Below are positions 49,501-57,775 of a stretch of DNA of 64,000 bases, one piece after another. The translations under genes were made by a program, and so were the position numbers. Origin of the DNA: Schistocerca nitens (Eukaryota > Arthropoda > Insecta > Orthoptera > Acrididae); the NCBI RefSeq assembly GCF_023898315.1, contig NC_064618.1, positions 248,347,076 through 248,411,075 of the forward strand. Reading direction: 5' to 3'. The notes under the pieces are model-generated. The model saw only the letters and a program-made list of their open reading frames with translations, ran no database searches and was not told the origin of the DNA. Position 1 is the first letter of the stretch. The number at the start of each line of letters is the position of its first letter.

Positions 49501-50900
49501 CCTTTGGAAAGAACAGATATTTCTGCGGGGCTAAGGCTTTTTGAGGAAAGGTTCATGACTGCGTTTCAGGTCTGTTTAGGATCTGGATTCTGTATGGTGG
49601 TGGGAGGGAGTTTTGGTGGGTGTAGTAAATGTAGTAGGTCAGCAAGACGGGGTTTGTTAGCTATGAGGGGACATGAAGGAGGTTTGAAGTTGTTGTAGAC
49701 GTGGTCGACAGTGGTACTCCAAGGCAGGAGTAAGAAGTGAGCAGGCTGGAGAGTTTTTGAGGTGGCGTTGTGCATGTTGCTTTAGTCCCTAAAGGGCAAG
49801 AGTTTTAATCTGTGTTATGGGGTTCCAAGAATTTGAGACTGCATAGCAGGAGAATTTTATGGATGGAAAAAAGGTACTGCGAGTAGGTTTGGGTTTCATT
49901 GATATGGTTTTGCTGGACTGTGTTGGTGAGGGCTAAGGAATGGCAGAATCTGAGAAGGTGGGGGTCATTGTGGAAGGAAGGGTGGCAGCCGGAGATGGCT
50001 AATTAATGGTATGTCCACTTGGGGGGGGGGGGGGGGGTATGGTAATGCATTAGAAAAGAGTAACACAAGAAAACAGCACTGGGTTACGATGGAAGAAAAG
50101 CCATCAGGCAAAATCAAATGATAGGAAATCCAAGCTGGAATGTAACAATATTACAAAAAGGACAGTTACACAAAAAGACGTCAAAAAATAAGCTTTCAGT
50201 CTACAAGACCTTTGTCAAAAACAGATTCCCTTCTTATCATGTTATGCAAAATACATATTCAATGTAAATTAAAAACAAATTAAAGACACAGTACCACACA
50301 CCGGTATGATTGCAGACAAGGGCAATTGATAATTGTGATATGGCAAGTGCTTCAGGGTTTGTTCTACTAATTTTCTAATGCCCAGAAATAACAATTAAAA
50401 GGTGTCATCATGTGAAAGTCTCATTGACTTTATTAGATGAATACTTACATCAAGCAGTAATTTGACACCAAGCTTGAATCTGGTCAAAATACCAAATACG
50501 AAAGCCACCATTATCACAAGAAATGAAACTATTAATGATGGAAATACAGCATATGCTTCAAACTGTATGGGACGTTTCTTATCATGCTCATAAAAATGTC
50601 TCTGAGAACGGTAGACAACAGTGCGATCACTTCCAGGAAACGGTAAGCACCAACCATTGATACCAGTCTGTTTGTGTGGCAGTACCCTACAAGAAGAAAA
50701 AAATTCAAAAGTATAAAACCAATGGCAATACAATGAAATTATTTATGAAAAATTTATGTAAGTAGTTACCGGCGTTTCATTCTTGGAGAGAACCGTGGTA
50801 ATCTGTTAGGAAAAAGCTTCTGCCGTAGAGGTCGAAGTTCTCCATAATTGGCTACTCCATGAACAGCTGATTCCCATGTAGTATAGTGAATTGAAGCTCC
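24188..50900 (-). CDS. SCCPDH: Saccharopine dehydrogenase-like oxidoreductase, C-terminal exons (partial gene)
   Basis: Join of 50900-50770, 50686-50449, 37120-36953, 29093-28999 and 24293-24188 on the minus strand. All four introns are GT-AG and all junctions keep frame, giving about 245 residues and a TGA stop. The family is about 430 residues; the N-terminal Rossmann-fold part is not in the sequence I could read. Recognisable segments are [24 protein letters not shown], a hydrophobic segment ([18 protein letters not shown]), [30 protein letters not shown] and [16 protein letters not shown]. The protein is a membrane/lipid-droplet-associated homologue of the lysine-pathway enzyme in animals; its reaction is not established. 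Three introns are TE-inflated. It is the only host gene found here. Confidence 0.93.
25469..25520. repeat. (AC)26 microsatellite
   Basis: 52 bp of uninterrupted AC in the last SCCPDH intron. Confidence 0.97.
25962..26426 (-). other. Unrecognised 154-codon open frame
   Basis: The longest open frame in this intron. I recognise no domain. Part of it (26337-26423) is an imperfect palindrome, and the frame lies antisense to nothing identifiable. It may be part of an old transposon or chance. Confidence 0.2.
26337..26423. repeat. Imperfect palindrome, 35-bp arms
   Basis: Arm 26337-26371 and arm 26389-26423 are reverse complements at 31 of 35 positions, with a 17-bp loop. The outer ends are acatgtt / aacatgt. 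Confidence 0.85.
27484..27800 (+). pseudogene. Penelope-like element fragment
   Basis: [11 protein letters not shown] matches the same segment of the PLE at 12340-16690 (about 15070-15100). It is followed by [14 protein letters not shown] (compare GYFPGLDQILN) and [12 protein letters not shown] (compare PPNLRNLLVHPY). It is truncated before the GIY-YIG part. It lies in an SCCPDH intron, antisense to the gene. Confidence 0.75.
28140..28610 (+). pseudogene. Tc1-like transposase fragment
   Basis: Plus-strand pieces [28 protein letters not shown] (written here in parts: [18 protein letters not shown]) and a catalytic-region remnant [13 protein letters not shown] are parallel to 53410-53760, so both belong to one family. 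Only the middle to C-terminal third remains, with several frameshifts. Confidence 0.6.
28999..29093 (-). CDS. SCCPDH: SCCPDH penultimate coding exon
   Basis: TTTCCAG acceptor before 29093, donor GTAAGT after 28999. 95 bp encode [19 protein letters not shown] and 12 more residues ending DKMPF, plus two bases of the next codon. Matches the SCCPDH segment [12 protein letters not shown]. Confidence 0.93.
29390..30239 (+). other. Possible LTR-element internal remnant, unidentified
   Basis: GC-richer segment (29390-29660), then a 98-codon open frame at 29912-30208 (contains [21 protein letters not shown]) that I cannot assign. It precedes an LTR-like stretch. No pol motifs are visible. Confidence 0.25.
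30240..30705 (+). mobile_element. Possible LTR remnant
   Basis: Contains an attaataca-type T/A-rich 3' part, a run of sequence ending in ggcaacccatatttgac, and no ORF. I recall similar sequence as an LTR in acridids, but cannot define TG...CA ends or a TSD here. Confidence 0.25.
31274..31463 (-). mobile_element. tRNA-derived SINE with 12-bp TSD
   Basis: Flanked by tgtatattattc at 31262-31273 and 31464-31475. On the minus strand it starts with a tRNA-like head (A box tggccgagcggttctagg; B box ggtttgaatcc) and ends with gctctgagccattt. It lies in an SCCPDH intron in gene-sense orientation. Confidence 0.88.
32014..33519 (-). pseudogene. RTE reverse transcriptase, 501-codon open stretch
   Basis: Open from an internal Met (33519) to a stop after SNQSQD. 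Motifs in order: [14 protein letters not shown] (residues 20-33), IIIPIPKK (65-72), [16 protein letters not shown] (145-160), [16 protein letters not shown] (205-220), catalytic [11 protein letters not shown] (248-258), then the RTE C-terminal region with YGSETWT and [16 protein letters not shown]. All RT core residues appear present. The frame upstream is broken at about 33520-33600, so the full polyprotein is not made, hence pseudogene. Confidence 0.85.
33600..34971 (-). pseudogene. RTE endonuclease and linker, frameshifted
   Basis: [15 protein letters not shown] (about 34860-34810) ends at a stop caused by a 4-bp deletion (ttaaagttatag against ttaaagttagatatag in the copy at 20813). The endonuclease resumes at 34595-34128 with VIVMGEWN (D of GDWN is E) and [12 protein letters not shown]. 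The linker at 34022-33600 is open. The same 4-bp deletion occurs in the copy at 54498-56171. Confidence 0.82.
35263..36952. other. Intron sequence, no supported feature
   Basis: No coding motif or repeat boundary recognised on either strand; probably old, unrecognisable repeats. Confidence 0.4.
36953..37120 (-). CDS. SCCPDH: SCCPDH internal exon
   Basis: TTTCTAG acceptor before 37120, donor GTACAG after 36953. 168 bp = 56 codons, starting [20 protein letters not shown] and ending NKKVTAQ. Matches the [15 protein letters not shown] segment; phase 0 at both ends. Confidence 0.94.
37121..38254. other. Intron sequence, no supported feature
   Basis: Start of the 13.3-kb intron. AT-rich, with no motif recognised before the gypsy element. 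Confidence 0.4.
38271..38870 (+). pseudogene. Gypsy aspartic protease region
   Basis: [10 protein letters not shown] at the start matches the LLDTGS active site with Asp replaced by Asn, and [10 protein letters not shown] matches the ILG flap-side motif. The region continues to a stop at 38868-38870 just before the RT part. The Asp-to-Asn change would remove catalysis. Confidence 0.8.
38874..39396 (+). pseudogene. Gypsy reverse transcriptase, deleted N-terminal half
   Basis: After a linker ([19 protein letters not shown]...LFNSHG) the sequence jumps near 39080-39092 into [16 protein letters not shown]. The fingers region with the first catalytic Asp is missing. [14 protein letters not shown] (YLDD box, about 39170-39210) and [14 protein letters not shown] are present. 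It is interrupted at 39396 by an insertion and resumes at 41479. Confidence 0.85.
39397..41473. mobile_element. 2.08-kb non-autonomous element with terminal inverted repeats
   Basis: It interrupts the gypsy RT exactly, with accta on both sides (39392-39396 and 41474-41478). The termini are inverted repeats: left agggcgtctacg, right complement agggtgtatacg, both followed by ccggga-rich sequence. Internal sequence holds no transposase I can recognise, and a run of 20 C at 41226-41245. It is best read as a large MITE-like DNA transposon. Confidence 0.75.
41479..43409 (+). pseudogene. Gypsy RT end, RNase H and integrase, broken
   Basis: [25 protein letters not shown] (in parts: [21 protein letters not shown]) continues the RT. 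RNase H remnants follow (IAYASRQLN, 41760-41790; [15 protein letters not shown]). The integrase has an HHCC finger ([12 protein letters not shown] ... NCIPCAQW, about 42235-42375), a first Asp in LGLDVLG, and HQGTNF where DQGTNF is expected (Asp to His). [14 protein letters not shown] carries the Glu. A GPF-type region ([10 protein letters not shown], about 43120) and [10 protein letters not shown] follow. Stops and frameshifts occur at about 41709, 41903, 42218, 42408 and 42500-42670. Confidence 0.85.
43690..45156 (+). pseudogene. Errantivirus-like envelope (env) relic
   Basis: An envelope-type gene downstream of integrase. It shows a basic cleavage-like site (HRKKR, about 43831-43845) followed, in a shifted frame, by a region resembling the start of the membrane-fusion subunit of F-like Env proteins, then a predicted transmembrane segment ([13 protein letters not shown], about 44800-44840) near the C-terminus. 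The frame is broken at about 43850-43896, with more stops between 44000 and 44400. It cannot produce a whole protein. Confidence 0.65.
45151..45845 (+). repeat. Probable 3' LTR of the gypsy element
   Basis: Begins near tgtgattcagtg and ends near ctgttaca. Contains a TATA-like ctatttaagg (about 45409) and AATAAA at 45750-45755. Without a second LTR to compare, the ends are guesses. Confidence 0.5.
45905..46017 (+). mobile_element. SINE fragment
   Basis: The block ggcctcccgtcgggtagacc ... cgccacttcggcgacttg resembles the 3' body of a tRNA-derived SINE that I recall from acridids. The tRNA-like head is missing and I see no TSD. Confidence 0.4.
46030..47365. other. Intron sequence, no supported feature
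   Basis: AT-rich. Small open frames occur, but nothing I can identify. Confidence 0.4.
47366..50040 (-). pseudogene. Penelope-like element, degenerate minus-strand copy
   Basis: Minus strand, 3' to 5' along the window. The C-terminal GIY-YIG tail is at 47701-47366 ([27 protein letters not shown]). RT is at 49048-48722 ([42 protein letters not shown]), followed by the catalytic region, decayed, near 48540-48560. N-terminal frames are at 49775-49226. It has many stops. It ends at a 17-G run (50021-50037). It parallels the copy at 12340-16690. Confidence 0.8.
50192..50218 (-). ncRNA. Degenerate hammerhead-like core
   Basis: Minus strand: TTGACAA, then stem-II-like GGTCT-TGT-AGACT, then GAAAGC. 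The GAAAGC half is intact but CUGANGA is degraded. It lies just upstream of the minus-strand PLE copy. Confidence 0.25.
50449..50686 (-). CDS. SCCPDH: SCCPDH internal exon with membrane segment
   Basis: Acceptor CTTGTAG before 50686, donor GTAAGT after 50449. 238 bp complete an Arg codon and add 79 residues: [20 protein letters not shown] and, later, a hydrophobic stretch [18 protein letters not shown] before the end at KLLLD. The segment matches the SCCPDH GSD.SVV.RTQRY region. Confidence 0.94.
50770..50900 (-). CDS. SCCPDH: SCCPDH exon, most 5' found
   Basis: Acceptor TTTTCAG before 50900, donor GTAACT after 50770. 131 bp encode [20 protein letters not shown] and further residues ending PRMKR, plus CG of a split codon. 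Separated from the next exon by only 83 bp. Upstream exons were not found in 50901-64000. Confidence 0.93.
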
Positions 50901-51498
50901 CTGAAAATAAATACAAAACTTGATTCAATGTTACATTATAAAATAAACAATTTCTCTTCTATTCGAGGCAAAAAACAAATAAATTAACTTCAGAGTGTCC
51001 CTAACAGAAAAAGGAGAAAACTTGAGGGATCAGATACATGAGGTAACATATCATTTCAGATTACTCCTGTGGGTTAGTGCTGGGCGCTACAGTGAACAGC
51101 AGTTCCAGTTTTCTGTTTTCCGGGAGATGGGGGCTATTTCCCGAGCTGGAGGTGATAAGGTCGTCTTCTCTTAATCCAGCTAGGTGGGTGTTGGTCTGGA
51201 GGGTTAACAGGAAATAGCTAATCTAAGTGCCTACATTCTTCTCTCGAGGTCCATTGGCCCAAAAGCCTGCATATTTGAGTTTGTGAAGCAGTTTGATAGC
51301 TTGTGGAATTGATGGTCAGCAGTCTTGTAGCTCACAAAATTGAGGGTCAGCAGGCAGCCATTGAGCAGATGGGGTGGCAAGTCATGGGCCTTCTGAAGAG
51401 CAGTTTGTGCACTGGAGGTAGCTTTTTTCCAGTAGTGGATGTCAAACCACTGATGATGATGAACAGCATTCACTCCTGTGCAAGGACAGAGAGAAAGT

Positions 51499-51552
51499 GC
51501 ACACTAATGCCCTAACCAACAAGTTGCACACTAATGCCCTAACCAACAAGTT
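51499..51552. repeat. 27-bp in-frame tandem duplication
   Basis: 51499-51525 and 51526-51552 are identical and encode two copies of a nine-residue unit (HTNALTNK plus L or F) in the ORF1-like part of the LINE. Confidence 0.9.
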
Positions 51553-52189
51553 TGAGGTGCTGTCTTCCACTGAAACTGACCCAGTGGGACTTACTTCACC
51601 TGTTTTGGGGAAACCCGCTTTGTCCAGTGTCAGGAGGAAGCAAACGCAAAAGTGTAGGGGTCTATTAATTGTCAGCAGTTCAACACATGTTGAATGATGA
51701 TATCCCTTAGGGAAATGACAGCAAGGGACAGGAAAGGACACAAGGTGCACTCAGTCTGTATGCCTGGGGACCTCATACAACATGCTGAAGAGGCTTTTCC
51801 AGCAGCCATTGAGGGAACAGTGTGCAACCAACTGCAGATTGTGGCACATGTTGAAACAAATAATGCCTGTCGTCTGGGCTCCAAAGTCATTCCTGGGTCA
51901 TTCCAGTGACTGGCAGAGAAGGTTGAGAAGACCAGGCTTGCGCATGGAGTTTCAGCTAAGCTCACAATTTGCAGCATTGTCCTCAGAAGTGATTCTAGCC
52001 GTTTGAATCTAGAGTCGAGTGGAAGGACTGAACCAGAGACTTTGGAAGTTCTGTGACAAGGTAGGCTGCAACTTCCTGGACTTGTGCCATTGGCTTGAGA
52101 ACTATAAGGTTCCCCTAAAAAGGTGAGGCTTTACACGTAGAGGCTGCTATCAGGTGGCTGACTGTGTGTAGGCTGTACACAAGGATTTT

Positions 52190-52846
52190 TTATATTAGGC
52201 ACATCTCCATCCAATCCAGATAACAATAGCTATAGAAAATTCAGAAATATCCATGTAAGATCGAAAGAAATCCCTCCCACAGATGACAGTATTAAAATAC
52301 TAATGGTAAACTGCAGAACCATTCGCAACAAGTGCCAGAGTTTGAAGTGCTCATGAAAAGCAGGGAAGCTCACATAGTACTAGGTACAGAAAGATGGTTG
52401 AAACCCGAAATTGACAGCAGCAAGATTTTTGGAGAAAATTTAAGTGTGTATCGATAGGACAGACAAATGGGAAATTGAGGTGGTGTGTGTCACAGCAGAC
52501 AGAAACCTCAAATCCACAGAGACAGAAATTGAAGCTGCTTGTGAGATTGACTGGGCAAGACTCAGTATCATAGGTGCGCATAAAATGATAATTGGAGCCT
52601 TCTATCGCCCACCAGACTCATCTGACATAACCAAAAACTTTAGAGGAAACCTCGGTTCACTTGAACGCAAGTTCCCCAGTCATACTGTAATCATCGGTGG
52701 AGACTTTAATCATCCAACAATTAATTGGAAAAATTACAATTTTGTTAGTACTGGCCATGATAAGACATCCTGTGAAACTTTATTAAGTGCGTTCTCTGAA
52801 AACTGACAAGAACAGATAGTTACAAACCCCACTCATGATGTAAATA
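52190..52846 (+). pseudogene. CR1-like LINE endonuclease, first part
   Basis: NCRTIRNKCQSL (start of the endonuclease, about 52310), then MIIGAFYRPPDSS (52585-52625) and TVIIGGDFNHPTINW (52685-52730). It breaks off at the Tc1 insertion. The continuation with GISDHDMVVATM is at 54095-54130. Stops occur before 52444. Confidence 0.75.
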
Positions 52847-54027
52847 TACTGGAAGAAACTGGTATAGGCATGTTTATTCAAATACAGATAGATGTGAACA
52901 GATGGAATACGGTGCTGCAGCCAGTAATGCCTATATAAGACAAAAAATGTCAGGCACAGTTGTTAGATCAGTTACTGCTGCTATAATGACAGGTTATCAA
53001 GATTTAAATGAGTTTGTATGTGGTCTTCTTGTCGCCACGTGAGTGAGGAACACAGCATCTCTGAGGTAGCGATGAAGTGAGGATTTTCCCGTACGACCAT
53101 TTCATGAGTGCACCATGAATATCAGGAATCCGGTAGAACGTCAAATCTCTGACACAGCTGCATCCGGAAAAAAATCCTGCAAGAACGGGACCAATGACAA
53201 CTGGAAAGAATCATTCAACATGACGGAAGTGCAACCCTTCTGCAAATTGCTGCAGATTTCAAAGCTGGGCTATCAACAAATATTAGCGTCCATACCATCC
53301 AATGAACATCATAGATATGGGCTTTATGGGCTTCTGGGGACGAAGGCCCACTCGTGTACCCTTTATGACTGCACAAAATAAAGCTTTACACCTTGCATGG
53401 GCCTGTCAACACTGACATTGGACTGTTGCTGAGTGGAAATGTGTTTCCTGGTCAGACAAGTCTCATTTCAAATTGTATCGAGCGGATGGATGTGTACGGG
53501 TATGGAAACAACCTCATGAATCCATGGACCCAGCAAGTCAGCAGGGGACTATTCAAGCTGGTGGAGGCTCTGTAATGGTGTGGGGCATGTGCAGTTGGAG
53601 TGGTATGGGACCTCTGAAACGTCTAGATACAACTCTGACAGGTGACCTGTCATTTCCATTGCTCATCCCGACATACTTGGGCAATTCCAGCAGGACAATG
53701 TGACACCCCACACGTCCAGAATTGCTACAGAGTGACTCCAGGATCACTTCTGAGTTTAAACGCTTCCACCGGCTACCAAACTCCCCAGACATAAACATTT
53801 TTTAGCATATCTGGGATGCCTTGCTACTTGCTGTTCAGATGAGATCTCCACCCCCTCACACACTTACGGGTTTATGGACAGCCCTACAGGATTCATGGTG
53901 TCAATTTCCTCCACCACTACTTCAGACGTCAAGTCCATGCCATGCCATGTTGTGGCACTTCTGCTTGCTCACGGGGGCCCTAAGCAATATTAGGCAAGTG
54001 TAACAGTTTCTTTGGTTCTTCAGTGTA
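52847..54027 (+). mobile_element. Tc1-like element, decayed, within the LINE endonuclease
   Basis: TA-flanked ends with inverted termini that still match in part (left gaagaaactgg; right ccaaagaaact on the complement). The coding remnant contains GYQDLNEFV, WKCVSWSDKSHFKLYRADG, KAGGG-type GGGSVMVWGMCSWSGMGPL, and NSPDINIF..IWDALL. Frameshifts and stops throughout (for example tga at 53701). Confidence 0.75.
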
Positions 54028-54497
54028 TATTGGATCCAATGGCAACAAACAGACATGACCATGTTGAGGATGTCCACATCCAAACTGGTATCAGTGACCA
54101 TGACATGGTTGTGGCAACAATGATTACTTAAGTACAAAGGACCACTAAAACAAACAGAAAGATATATATGTTTAATAAACTAAATAAAAAATCAGTAATC
54201 TCATGTGTCAATGAGGAACTAGGAACTTCCAGCACATGTTAGGAGCATGTAGAAGAACTCTGGCTCAAGTTTAAAAGAATAGTTTACAATGCACTGGACA
54301 GATATGTACTCAGTAGAACAGTTCATAATGGGAGTGAACCTCTGCGGTATACAGTCACCGTAAATAAACTTCTAAAGAAACTGACATTACTGCACAACAG
54401 GTGTAAAAGGTTAGGCAATAGATAGAGAGATGCTGAATGAAATGCATTTTGCTGTCAAGAGATCAATGTGTGATGCCTTCAATGAGTAACATAGCAG

Positions 54498-56171
54498 TTG
54501 TTGTTGTTGTTGTTGTTGTTGTTGTCTTCAGTCCTGAGACTGGTTTGATGCAGCTCTCCATGATACTCTATCCTGTGCAAGCTGCTTCATCTCCCCGAGG
54601 TCGGCTTTTACTAGTTTTTCCATTCGTCTGTAAGGAATTCGTGTTAGTATTTTGCAGCCGTGACTTATTAAACTGAGAGTTCGGTAATTTTCACATCTGT
54701 CAACACCTGCTTTCTTTGGGATTGGAATTATTATATTCTTCTTGAAGTCTGAGGGTATTTTGCCTGTCTCATATATCTTGCTCACTAGATGGTAGTTTTT
54801 TGTCAGGACTGGCTCTCCCAAGGCTGTCAGTAGTTCTCCTCTGCTGCCTTCACTACTTCATCCCTCAAAGCTACCCATTCTTCTTCTACTGTATTTCTTT
54901 CCCCCATTCCTGTCAATTGTTCCCTTATGCTCTCCTTGAAACTCTGTACAACCTCTGGTTCTTTCAGTTTATCCAGGTCCCATCTCCTTAAATTCCCACC
55001 TTTTTGCAGTTTCTTCAGTTTTAATCTACAGTTCATAACCAATATATTGTGGTCAGAGTCCACATCTGCCCCTGGAAATGTCTTACAATTTAAAACCTGG
55101 TTCCTAAATCTCTGTCTTAAAATTATATAATCTATCTGAAACCTGTCAGTATCTCCAGGCTTCTTCCATGTATACAACCTTCTTTTATGATTCTTGAACC
55201 AAGTGTTAGCTATCATTAAGTTGTGCTCTGTGCAAAATTCTACCAGACGGCTTCCTCTTTCATTTCTTCCCCTCAATCCATATTCACCTACTACGTTTCC
55301 TTCTCTTCCTTTTCCTACTACTGAATTCCAGTCACCCATGACTATTAAATTTTCGTTTCCCTTCACTATCTGAATAATTTTTATTTCATCATACATTTCT
55401 TCAATTTCTTCGTCATCTGCAGAGCTAGTTGGCATATAAACTTGTACTAATGTGGTAGGCGTGGGCTTCGTGTCTATCTTGGCCACTATAATACGCTCAC
55501 TATGCTGTTTGTAGTAGCTTACCCGCACTCCTATTTTTTCATTCATTATTAAACCTACTCCTGCATTCCCCCGCTTTGATTTTGTATTTATAACCCTGTA
55601 TTCGCCTGACCAAAAGTCTTGTTCCTCCTGCCACTGAACTTCACTAATTCCCACTATAACTTTAACCTATCCATTTCCCTTTTTAAATTTTCTAACCTAC
55701 CTGCCCGATTAAGGGATCTGATATTCCACGCTCCGATCCGTAGAAAGCCAGTTTTCTTTCTCCTGATAACGACGTCCTCCTGAGTAGTCCCCGCCCGGAG
55801 ATCCAAATGGGGGACTATTCTACCTCTGGAATATTTTACCCAAGAGGACGCCATCATCATTTAACCATACAGTAAAGCTGCATGCCCTCGGGAAAAATTA
55901 CGGCTGTCGTTTCCCCTTGCTTTCAGCCGTTCGCAGTACCAGTACAGCAAGGCAGTTTTGGTTAGTGTTACAAGGCCAGATCAGTCAATCATCCAGACTG
56001 TTGCCCCTGCAACTACTGAAAAGGCTGCTGCCCCTCTTCAGGAACCACACGTTTGTCTGGCCTCTCAACAGATACCCCTCCGTTGTGGTTGCACCTACGG
56101 TACGGCTATCTGTATTGCTGAGGCACACAAGCCTCCCCACCAACGGCAAGGTCCATGGTTCATGGGGGGGC
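54498..56171 (-). mobile_element. RTE-type LINE with 9-bp TSD and two internal deletions
   Basis: TSD acatagcag at 54489-54497 and 56172-56180. It has a 3' (aac)n tail at 54498 and a 5' C-tract at 56170-56164. The endonuclease is open from 55654 to about 54840 ([30 protein letters not shown]). Deletions remove about 0.5 kb (junction near 54838) and about 1.1 kb of RT (junction near 54600), so FADD is lost. It carries the same 4-bp deletion near the endonuclease start as the copy at 31994-35262. Confidence 0.9.
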
Positions 56172-56180
56172 ACATAGCAG

Positions 56181-57775
56181 AATATTGCCAAATGACATTT
56201 CACAGAATCCAAAGAAATTCTGGTAGTAGGTAAAGGCTGTTAGTGGCACCTCAGTGTCCAGTCCCTAGCGAATGAGACAAGAACTGAAATTGAAGGTAGC
56301 AAAGATAAAGTTGAAATGCTTAACCCTATTTTCAAATGTTCCTTTACAAAGGAAAACCCAGGAGAACTGCCCCAATTTAATCCTCATACCACTGAAAAGA
56401 TGAATAACTATTAGTGTCAATGGTGTTGAGAAACAAATGAAATCTTTAAAACTGAACAAAGCTCCAGGCCCTGGTGGAATGAATTCCTGTCAGATTCTAT
56501 TCTGAATTTGCAGCCGAGTTAGTCCCTCTTCTCACCATAATCTATCGTTGATCCCTTGAACGGAAACTACCATTCAATACTCTTGACATAAATTTGATGT
56601 AGAATCTTATAACATTCTGAGCTCTAATATAATGAGGTATCTTGAAGAGAATGATCTTCTCAATGCCAACCAGCATGGTTTTCAAAAACATCAATAATGT
56701 GAGACCCAACTCATACTTTTCTCATATGACATACTGAAAGTGCTGGATCCGGGCAACCAGATAGATGCAGTGTTTCTTGATTTCCGAAAAGCATTTGACT
56801 CAGTACCACACCTGTGCTTATAGTCAAAAGTACGATTATATAGGGTATAAAATGAAATTTGCGACTGGACTGAGGACCTTTGGGTGGGCAGAACACAGTA
56901 TGTTATCTTGGATGGAAAGTCATCGTCAATTGTAGAAGTAACTTTGAATGCACTCCAGGGAAGTCTGATGTGACCCTTGCTGTTCTTGTTGTATATTGCC
57001 CTTGCAGGCAGTATTAATAATAAAATCAGGCTTTTTGCAGATGTTGCAATTGTCTGTAATGAAGTACTATCTGTGAGAATCTGCATAAATATGCAACCAG
57101 ATCTTGATAAGATTTCAACATGGTGCGGAGATTGGCAACTTGCTTTAAATGTTCAGAAATGTAAAATTTTGCACTTCACAAAATGAAAAAAACATAGGAT
57201 CCTATGACTACAATATCAACGAGTCACTGTTGGAATTGGCCAACTCATACAAATACCTGCATGTAACACTTTGCAGGGATATAAAATGGAATGATCACAT
57301 AGGTTCAGTCGCGGGTAAAGCTGGTTGCAGACTGGTTTATTGGTAGAATACTCGGGAAGTGCAGTTAAGTCTACAAAAAAGACTGCTTACAAATCACTCA
57401 CGCAACCCATCCTAGAACATTGCTCAAGTGTGTGGGACCCTACACAGATAGGACTAACAGGGGATATTGGTTTTGGAATAGCAGACTCTTGAAGATGTAT
57501 GTGAACTATCCTGAAAAAGTCTATTAACAAAGTTTCAAGAATGGGCTTTAAATGATTATACTAAGGACATACTACAACCCCCTACATATTGCTCACACAG
57601 GGATCATGGGGATAAGATTAGAATAATTACTGCACACACAGAGGCATTCAAACAATCATTTTTTCTGCACTGCATATGTGAATGGAATAGGAAGAAATTC
57701 TAATAACTGGTACAATGGGATGTACCCTCTGCCATGCACCTCAGTGGTTTGCATAGTATATATATGTAGATCCCA
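56181..57775 (+). pseudogene. CR1-like LINE reverse transcriptase, decayed
   Basis: LKLNKAPGPGG (about 56450), ENDLLNANQHGFQKH (56650-56690), IDAVFLDFRKAFDSVPH (56762-56812), RLFADVAIVCN (57028-57060; FADD has become FADV), then WQLALNVQKCKILHF (57135-57178). Several stops, for example at 56699 and 56822. Confidence 0.8.

Larger units (their letters stand above)
51060..57775 (+). mobile_element. CR1/jockey-like LINE, interrupted by two younger elements
   Basis: ORF1-like sequence (51060-52160), endonuclease (52190-52860 and, after a Tc1 insertion, 54030-54130), linker (54130-54488 and 56181-56500), RT (56500-57400) and a 3' end (tgcatagtatatatatgtag at about 57750). Gene order and motifs fit a single LINE. 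The Tc1-like element at 52847-54027 and the RTE copy at 54498-56171 sit inside it. It is old and full of stops. Confidence 0.72.
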
